11,095 bases of DNA, from positions 1-11,095 of the forward strand of contig JAEWZS010000155.1 in assembly GCA_023458355.1 (NCBI GenBank), read 5' to 3'. The notes beneath the pieces were generated by a model. It searched no databases, had not been told where the DNA came from, and saw nothing but the letters and a program-made list of their open reading frames with translations. Made by a program: the position numbers and the translations under genes. This document shows positions 6,544 through 11,095 of this stretch, one piece after another (the first letter of the stretch is position 1; every line of letters starts with the position of its first letter). The stretch is from Bacillota bacterium. Lineage in GTDB: Bacteria; Bacillota; Clostridia; Christensenellales; CAG-138.

Positions 6544-7230
6544 TTACTCAACCTCAAATTTATAACCCACTCCGTAGATGGTTTTGATGCTCCAGTTTAG
6601 CCCCGTATTATCGAGCTTTGCGCGGATGCGCTTGATATGCGTGTCCACCGTGCGGGTTTCGCCCGCAAAATCGTAGCCCCAAACCCTGTTAAGAAGTTGC
6701 TCTCTGGTAAACACCTGCCCGGGGTTGGACGCAAGCATGTGGAGTATCTCAATCTCCTTTGGTGTGCAAATGACTGGTTGGCCTTTGAGTGTGACCGTAT
6801 AGCTTTTGATATCGATTACAAGGCTTTCATGCACCACAACACCTTCATCATCGGAATGCTGCTGTTCGGTGGTACGCCTAAGGACCGCTTTGATACGTGC
6901 GACGACCTCACGCGGGCTGAACGGCTTTACAATGTAATCGTCAGCACCGAGCTCGAGGCCTAAAATGCGGTCAATCTCCTCGCCTTTGGCGGTAAGCATG
7001 ATAATCGGCACGCGCGAAGTTTTGCGTATCTCCTTGCACACCTCAATACCCGACATAGCAGGCATCATGATATCGAGCACGCAAAGCGCAATCTCAGGGT
7101 CGAGGGCTTCCACAGCGGATTTTCCGTCATAAACATCTACCACGTCATAGCCTTCGGCTTTTAAATAGATGCCGAGCGATTCGTGTACGATTTTATCGTC
7201 ATCCGCAACGAGTATTTTATGTGCGCTCAT
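6544..7230 (-). CDS. OmpR/PhoB-family response regulator RR1
   Basis: A 228-residue two-component DNA-binding regulator, partner of HK1. The receiver domain (about 4-118) has the acid pair Asp10/Asp11, phospho-acceptor Asp53 in VLDIMMP, Thr80 in MLTAKGEE and Lys102 in VKPF. The winged-helix output domain (about 130-227) shows TPKEIEILHMLASNPG, REQLLNRVWGYDF, VDTHIKRIRAKL and YGVGYKF. The start is taken as ATG 7230, with GGGGGTG 7 nt upstream. The in-frame ATG at 7260 would add ten residues (MKVIIWGCIS), but it lies inside a TATAATG promoter box and has no ribosome site. The family also normally starts a few residues before the KILV strand. It directly abuts HK1. The protein is strongly similar to RR2, for example both contain IPIIMLTAKGEEIDR-like and LGLELGADDYIVKPFS blocks. 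The closest named types are PhoP and WalR, but no specific name is supported. Confidence 0.96.
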   Translation of the reverse strand: MSAHKILVADDDKIVHESLGIYLKAEGYDVVDVYDGKSAVEALDPEIALCVLDIMMPAMSGIEVCKEIRKTSRVPIIMLTAKGEEIDRILGLELGADDYIVKPFSPREVVARIKAVLRRTTEQQHSDDEGVVVHESLVIDIKSYTVTLKGQPVICTPKEIEILHMLASNPGQVFTREQLLNRVWGYDFAGETRTVDTHIKRIRAKLDNTGLNWSIKTIYGVGYKFEVE

Positions 7231-7258
7231 CGATATACACCCCCAAATTATTACTTTC

Positions 7259-7285
7259 ATTATAACACAAGCGGCGCATTGTAAA
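7259..7285 (-). promoter_or_regulatory. Extended -10 promoter of the RR1-HK1-radical SAM operon
   Basis: On the minus strand TGTTATAAT gives a perfect -10 box (7264-7259) with the TG extension (7267-7266). TTTACA (7285-7280) is a 5-of-6 match to the -35 box, with a 15-nt spacer that is short but tolerable with an extended -10. Transcription should start near 7252, between the two possible ATGs, which supports the RR1 start at 7230. The -35 and spacer overlap the hairpin at 7271-7298. Confidence 0.7.
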
Positions 7286-7298
7286 AATAATGCGCCGC
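7271..7298. terminator. Hairpin between HK2 and RR1: terminator or operator
   Basis: GCGGCGCATT (7271-7280) and AATGCGCCGC (7289-7298) form a perfect, GC-rich 10-bp stem with an 8-nt loop. On the plus strand GC then TTTTTT follows, a good U-run. On the minus strand, the direction of HK2 transcription, the follow-on is the poorer TTGTGTTA. It begins about 28 nt after the HK2 stop and most simply ends or weakens HK2 transcripts. It also covers the RR1 spacer and touches its -35 box, so a binding-site role is possible. Confidence 0.6.
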
Positions 7299-7326
7299 GC
7301 TTTTTTGAAAATTTGCCACAGAACGG

Positions 7327-9066
7327 TCACTTTACATAGCTGTCAAGCGTAAAACTGAATGCAATTTTATCGTTTTCTACCTTTACGAAAATCGTTTCAC
7401 CTAAAAGAGCGAGCACTTCTTTCGCAATTGCCAGTCCTAATCCCGTGCCGCTACCGGAATGGGACTTATCAATCTTAAAAAAGCGCTCAAACAGGTGCTC
7501 CGCATCCTCCTGGTTGATGCTGCCGGGGTTTTTGACACATACATGGTACTTATCCCCTACTATATGCGCGCTAAGCTCTATTTCGCCTTCCGAGAACGTA
7601 TGCTTGACGGCATTGTCAAGCAGCACAATGAGCACCTGCTCCGCACGGTCGGGATTGCTGTATGCGTAAAGTTCTTCCGGACCTACATCGAGTTGAATGG
7701 ATAATCCCTTTTCCTCAGTTGCATTCCTATAGCGATCCGCCAAATCGTATAGGAGCTCTTTTAGGTCGAATTTCTGCTTGGTGACCGCCACAGCACCCGA
7801 TTGCAGCCGCGAAAGCTCCAGCAGATCGTCAATAAGCCGCGACAGCCTTAGCGATTCCTTCAAAATATACCCATAGTACCTCTGTTTGTCTTCTTGCTTT
7901 TTTATAAGTCCGTCATTTAAAGCGTCCGCAAGGCTTCGTATGGAAGCGATGGGCGTGCGAAGCTCGTGGGAAACGTTTGCCACGTAATCGCGACGTGTCT
8001 GCTCGAGACGTTCCGACTCCGTCACGTCCTGTAATAACGCCACAGCACCTTCCGATGCACCGCTCTCATGAAGAAGTGCGGTCGTTGTCACATGGAGTAC
8101 AACGCCGTTTCGTTTCAACTCCTGCATTTTAGATGTGCCCGAAATAACTGTTTCGTATAGCAAGTCGAGCACAGCCTTGAATTCCAAGATCTCTTCACAG
8201 TGCATTTCGGACCCGCCGCCGAGAAGCTTTACGGCTGAGGGGTTGCAATGCGTAAGCTCCTCTTGCGCATTAATGGCCACAATCCCCTCGCGAAGCCCGT
8301 CGAGCACTGCGCGTAAGCGATTTCTTTCAAACGTAAGCTCGCTTATGGTCTTTGAAAGTGCGAAAGAAAGAATGTTGAGTGAGCGGCCAAGCTGGGACAC
8401 TTCATCCTTGCCGCCCTCGTAGGCGCGAACGGAGAAATCACCATGCGACATGGCTTGCGCTGCACTATTCATCTGTCTTAGCGGCTTCGTGAGCCCGCGA
8501 GAGGCAAAAAAAGCGGGCAGCAACATCAACACAAGCGATATCACCATACTCGCGACAAGCGCTATGGTAAGCCCGTTAAGCGCAGCGTTAACCTCTTTAA
8601 GTGGCTTCACAAGGAATACCGCGCCGATTGTATAGCCAAAATCACTTATAACCGGCTGGCCGATTACGACACCTTCTTTTTTGGCGGTGTCCGGATAATA
8701 TAGCTTCTCCCCGGCGAGCACCTGAGCGACGTAACCGTTGTCTAAAAGTGTCTGTGCCGTTTCGCCCATCGGGCCAACGGGCCGCGCCACGGATTCTCCG
8801 TCCGCGCTGTAAATGTAGAGCGCAGCATCCCAAATAGCGTATTCTGTTTCAATGGTCCGCTTAAATTCAACCGGGCCTATGTAGCCTTGCAGATACCCTG
8901 ATGTAATATCCGCTATGTAAGCGGCTCGCGGTGCAAGCTCCTGCGCCTTGATGGAGGAAAACACCATTCTTCCGGAATAGCTGAAAACGAGCGCCGTAAG
9001 CGCGGCGCTCAAGATGACCGATAGCAAAACAAGTCCGAGTATTTTAAATAGTATGGTTTTCTTCAT
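7327..9066 (-). CDS. Sensor histidine kinase HK2 (HAMP-PAS-HisKA-HATPase) with altered G1 box
   Basis: A 579-residue membrane kinase predicted to pair with RR2. Transmembrane segments are at about 9-30 and 163-187, around an extracytoplasmic sensor that resembles a Cache/PAS fold (AALYIYSADGESVARP, 81-96). HAMP follows (about 188-240), then PAS (about 247-350). The HisKA domain has SHELRTP with His367. The ATPase domain keeps the N box LLDNAVKH (Asn485), F box FERFFKIDKS and G2 GTGLGL (540-545). The G1 box, normally DxGxG, reads NPGSI (513-517): Asp is replaced by Asn and the second Gly by Ser. Similar changes occur in some working kinases of Bacillota, so loss of activity is not certain. The start overlaps the RR2 stop by 4 bp (ATGA), with GAGGTG nearby. 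The linker ERLEQTRRDYVANVSHELRTP is almost identical to that of HK1, supporting common descent. Confidence 0.95.
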   Translation of the reverse strand: MKKTILFKILGLVLLSVILSAALTALVFSYSGRMVFSSIKAQELAPRAAYIADITSGYLQGYIGPVEFKRTIETEYAIWDAALYIYSADGESVARPVGPMGETAQTLLDNGYVAQVLAGEKLYYPDTAKKEGVVIGQPVISDFGYTIGAVFLVKPLKEVNAALNGLTIALVASMVISLVLMLLPAFFASRGLTKPLRQMNSAAQAMSHGDFSVRAYEGGKDEVSQLGRSLNILSFALSKTISELTFERNRLRAVLDGLREGIVAINAQEELTHCNPSAVKLLGGGSEMHCEEILEFKAVLDLLYETVISGTSKMQELKRNGVVLHVTTTALLHESGASEGAVALLQDVTESERLEQTRRDYVANVSHELRTPIASIRSLADALNDGLIKKQEDKQRYYGYILKESLRLSRLIDDLLELSRLQSGAVAVTKQKFDLKELLYDLADRYRNATEEKGLSIQLDVGPEELYAYSNPDRAEQVLIVLLDNAVKHTFSEGEIELSAHIVGDKYHVCVKNPGSINQEDAEHLFERFFKIDKSHSGSGTGLGLAIAKEVLALLGETIFVKVENDKIAFSFTLDSYVK

Positions 9067-9755
9067 GCCTGCACCTCAAACTTATAACCGACGCCGTAAA
9101 CGGTCTTGAGGTGCCAGTTCATCCCCTCCTCGGGGAGTTTTTGTCGGATACGCTTAATCTGTGTATCGACTGCCCGCATATCGCCGAAATAATCATATCC
9201 CCATACGAGGGAAAGTATCTGCTCGCGTTCAAACACGCGCCCCGGGTGCGACGCAAGAAGATGTAATATTTCTACCTCCTTAGGTGTAAACGGGATAGCA
9301 ATACCATCAATCTTTACCTCATAGCTTGCTATGTTAACTTCGAGCCGGTCATAGCGTATAAGCTTTTCAGGCTCCCGGTTCGCTGCGTTGATACGCCTTA
9401 AGACAGCCTTAACCCGCGCCACAACCTCACGTGCTGAAAACGGCTTTACGATGTAATCATCTGCACCAAGCTCAAGGCCTAAAACACGGTCAATCTCTTC
9501 GCCTTTGGCTGTGAGCATGATGATGGGGATGCGGCTTTTCGCCCTAAGTTCGCGGCATACCTCAATGCCGTTTTTTAGGGGCATCATAAGATCCAAAATA
9601 AGGAGGTCAGGTTTTTGTGCCTCCGTCATATCGAGCGCAGTCTGCCCGTCCATCGCGGAAATATAGGAGAAGCCCTCATTTTCCAAATAGACACCGAGCG
9701 TTTCATGAATAATGGGTTGATCGTCACAAATGAGTATTTTTTGCTTGACGGACAT
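9063..9755 (-). CDS. OmpR/PhoB-family response regulator RR2
   Basis: A 230-residue response regulator, first gene of the RR2-HK2 operon. The receiver domain has Asp11/Asp12, phospho-acceptor Asp55 in LILDLMMP, Thr82 in MLTAKGEE and Lys104 in VKPF, so phosphorylation chemistry is intact. The winged-helix domain contains TPKEVEILHLLASHPG, REQILSLVWGYDYFG, VDTQIKRIRQKL and a final YGVGYKFEVQA. It is a close paralogue of RR1. The recognition-helix regions are alike but differ (AVDTQIKRIRQ versus TVDTHIKRIRA), so DNA targets may overlap. GAGGTG lies 7 nt before the ATG, and a promoter with a perfect -10 is just upstream. It shares the intergenic region with the divergent lipoprotein gene, making that gene a natural candidate target, though this is inference. 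No pst, phoU or van genes are nearby to name the signal. Confidence 0.96.
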   Translation of the reverse strand: MSVKQKILICDDQPIIHETLGVYLENEGFSYISAMDGQTALDMTEAQKPDLLILDLMMPLKNGIEVCRELRAKSRIPIIMLTAKGEEIDRVLGLELGADDYIVKPFSAREVVARVKAVLRRINAANREPEKLIRYDRLEVNIASYEVKIDGIAIPFTPKEVEILHLLASHPGRVFEREQILSLVWGYDYFGDMRAVDTQIKRIRQKLPEEGMNWHLKTVYGVGYKFEVQA

Positions 9756-9784
9756 AAGTTTTCACCTCAATTATTCTTACGTTC

Positions 9785-9813
9785 ATTATAGTATTCTCGT
9801 TTTCACAAGGCAA
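9785..9813 (-). promoter_or_regulatory. Promoter of the RR2-HK2 operon
   Basis: Minus-strand TATAAT (9790-9785) is a perfect -10 box. TTGCCT (9813-9808), 17 nt upstream, is a 4-of-6 match to the -35 box. Transcription would start near 9778, giving a leader of about 20 nt with the GAGGTG site. A better -35-like TTGACA (9834-9829) is present but 38 nt away from the -10, too far to pair with it. From the -10 to the Shine-Dalgarno this promoter aligns with the RR1 promoter (TATAATGAA, GTAA, TAATT). Confidence 0.7.
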
Positions 9814-9830
9814 GGCAGAACCTGCTCTTG
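9811..9830. repeat. Imperfect inverted repeat next to the RR2 promoter
   Basis: CAAGGCAG, loop AAC, CTGC-T-CTTG: two 4-bp arm halves with one unpaired T. It overlaps the proposed -35 box of the RR2 promoter by 3 bp and lies between the divergent promoters. It could be an operator for RR2 or another regulator. It could also be chance, as each arm is short. Confidence 0.3.
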
Positions 9831-9902
9831 TCAAAATTGTACGAATTTGCGACATAATGTTCATCCTATCATATTTCTCAGACTTTCAAGTACGGGGATT
9901 TA

Positions 9903-9911
9903 TGTTATAAT
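9903..9911 (+). promoter_or_regulatory. Extended -10 promoter of the divergent lipoprotein gene
   Basis: TGTTATAAT on the plus strand is a perfect extended -10 box, the same as that in front of RR1. A -35 is weak; TTTCAA at 9884-9889, 16 nt upstream, is the best candidate. The predicted transcription start (9918-9919) falls on the ATG at 9919, so the message may have almost no leader. Confidence 0.6.
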
Positions 9912-9918
9912 GATTTTC

Positions 9919-11095
9919 ATGAAAACCATGATTCGCTTTAAAACTGCCGCTCTTATTCTATGTGCGGCTCTTGTTACAGCTATATTTACCTCGTGCGGCA
10001 GCATTCAGCTAAGCCCGGAGGCTAATTCGCCCATCTTCATCAGCGAAGCGGTTTCATCAAATGTGCGAAGTCTCGTACACGAAACCCTCGGCACGCCGGA
10101 CTGGGTCGAACTCTACAATGCGTCCAACCGAAATATTTCTTTAAAAGGCTATGGCTTTAGCGACAATCTCCGTGAACCGCATAAGTGGGTGTTCCCCGAT
10201 GTTACGATACCGGCGGGAGGATATCTTGTCATATATTGTGACAACGTTGCCTCCGCGCAAGATGAACCGCTTTGCACAGGGTTTGGCTTATCAAAAGCCG
10301 GCGAAACGCTTTTTTTGAGCGATGAGTACTATAATCTACTGCAGCAGCTCACGCTCCCCGAACTTAAGAGCGATGTTTCCTATGTAATGAAAGATGATTT
10401 CAGCTACGGATATTGTGCAGCTCCCACACCCGGGGTAAAGAATAACCAGCCGATTTCCGACTCGCTTGAAGATCTTATCTACAGCGCGAATCCGGATGAT
10501 TTAAGGCTCAGTGAGGTACTCCCAAATAATAAGAGCCTCCCTTCCTCCGACGGTGGTTTTTATCCGTATGCGGAGCTTTATAACAGTTCCTCCTCACCAC
10601 TGTTTCTTTCCTCCTATTATCTAACCGACGACGAAGCAAACCCTCAGAAGTGGCAGATTGAAGGGGAAATACTCCAGCCCGGCCAGTATGCGCTCATCTT
10701 CTTCGCGGGCAAAGAATGCGTTATGAGCGGCGGCGAAATTTGCGCACCTTTTAAGCTCGGCACCGAGGATACATATCTAATTTTATACGATAACCTGCTG
10801 ACGGAGTGCGCAAGACTTACTTGGGGACAAAACATGCCCGAGGGTGTAAGTGTGACCGAAGACGGCAAATTCACCGCCTTCCCTACACCCATGGCAGAAA
10901 ACGCATCTGTGCGTTTTGAGAGCCTTGAATTTTCCGATATGGCAGAGACGGACCCCATCCGCATAAACGAGGTGCTCGTAGGCAACCGCTATGGCCTTTC
11001 TGATGAGGACGGAGACCGCGGTGCATGGGTGGAGCTTTATAACGGTTCAGATACGGCGGTTTCCTTATATGGTTACTATCTGAGCGACGATGTGA
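9919..11095 (+). CDS. Lipoprotein with three lamin-tail-like domains, N-terminal part (cut by window edge)
   Basis: An open frame of 392 codons runs off the right edge. The N-terminus is a lipoprotein signal: basic MKTMIRFK, a hydrophobic core and the lipobox FTSC with Cys26, so it should be exported and tied to the membrane outer face. Three repeats at about 155-residue spacing match the lamin-tail domain (immunoglobulin-like fold). Repeat 1 (from about 38) has ISEAV, DWVELYN, LKGYGFSD, KWVFP and IPAGGYLVI. Repeat 2 (from about 195) has LSEVLPNN, YAELYN, YLTDD and LQPGQYALI. Repeat 3 (from about 347) has INEVLVGN, WVELYN and YYLSDD, then is cut. In Clostridia such repeats often precede a CotH-type kinase domain, which would lie outside the window. 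No Shine-Dalgarno stands before the ATG. In-frame ATGs at 9910 and 9928 are alternatives. Divergent from RR2. Confidence 0.85.
   Translation, partial: MKTMIRFKTAALILCAALVTAIFTSCGSIQLSPEANSPIFISEAVSSNVRSLVHETLGTPDWVELYNASNRNISLKGYGFSDNLREPHKWVFPDVTIPAGGYLVIYCDNVASAQDEPLCTGFGLSKAGETLFLSDEYYNLLQQLTLPELKSDVSYVMKDDFSYGYCAAPTPGVKNNQPISDSLEDLIYSANPDDLRLSEVLPNNKSLPSSDGGFYPYAELYNSSSSPLFLSSYYLTDDEANPQKWQIEGEILQPGQYALIFFAGKECVMSGGEICAPFKLGTEDTYLILYDNLLTECARLTWGQNMPEGVSVTEDGKFTAFPTPMAENASVRFESLEFSDMAETDPIRINEVLVGNRYGLSDEDGDRGAWVELYNGSDTAVSLYGYYLSDDV

Noticed and set aside
7231..7260. Longer RR1 start at ATG 7260 (adds MKVIIWGCIS)
   Set aside because: The ATG is part of a TATAATG promoter box, has no Shine-Dalgarno, and the same TATAATG stands before RR2 out of frame with its start.
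10644..10985. 113-codon minus-strand frame inside the lipoprotein gene
   Set aside because: The plus-strand frame has a signal peptide and repeated lamin-tail motifs across this stretch; the minus frame has neither motif nor ribosome site.
1..11095. Mobile element, CRISPR array, defence island or RNA gene
   Set aside because: No transposase, integrase, direct-repeat array or tRNA-like cloverleaf was seen, and codon use looks even across the genes.

Overview
The window looks like chromosomal DNA from a Gram-positive bacterium of the class Clostridia (Bacillota). The grounds are the murB-rapZ-whiA gene order, Shine-Dalgarno sites of the AGGAGG/GAGGTG type, a TTG start on whiA, two PhoP/WalR-like two-component systems, and a lipoprotein with lamin-tail domains of a kind common in anaerobic Clostridia. 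Family or genus cannot be set from the sequence. No tRNA, rRNA, transposase, phage gene or CRISPR array was seen.

Almost everything is on the minus strand, so genes are read from high to low coordinates. From the right: a partial plus-strand lipoprotein gene with three lamin-tail-like repeats (9919 to the window end) is divergent from a response regulator/histidine kinase pair (RR2 9063-9755, HK2 7327-9066). A short intergenic region with a hairpin and an extended -10 promoter follows. Then comes a second, paralogous pair (RR1 6544-7230, HK1 4609-6543), coupled to a PflX-like radical SAM gene (3725-4612). Next is a gap of about 305 bp (3420-3724) with a strong hairpin, a 12-bp palindrome and a candidate 45-residue plus-strand small ORF. 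The last block is a membrane-anchored solute-binding-like protein (2286-3419), murB, rapZ and the 5' part of whiA, which runs off the left edge.

The two regulator/kinase pairs look like a tandem duplication that kept its promoter: the -10 box, early leader and Shine-Dalgarno region are alignable between the two operons. Within each pair the genes abut or overlap by 4 bp, so translation is probably coupled. The murB-rapZ-whiA block links peptidoglycan precursor synthesis (MurB), a RapZ-family nucleotide-binding regulator and the WhiA DNA-binding protein. The usual yvcK gene between rapZ and whiA is missing here. A solute-binding-like protein without transporter permeases heads this block.

The parts most worth a second look are the duplicated two-component array with its shared promoter, the altered G1 box of HK2, the charged tail of HK1, the orphan binding protein upstream of murB, the plus-strand small ORF whose Shine-Dalgarno lies in a hairpin loop, and the apparently leaderless lipoprotein gene. 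I see no clear new defence or mobile system.
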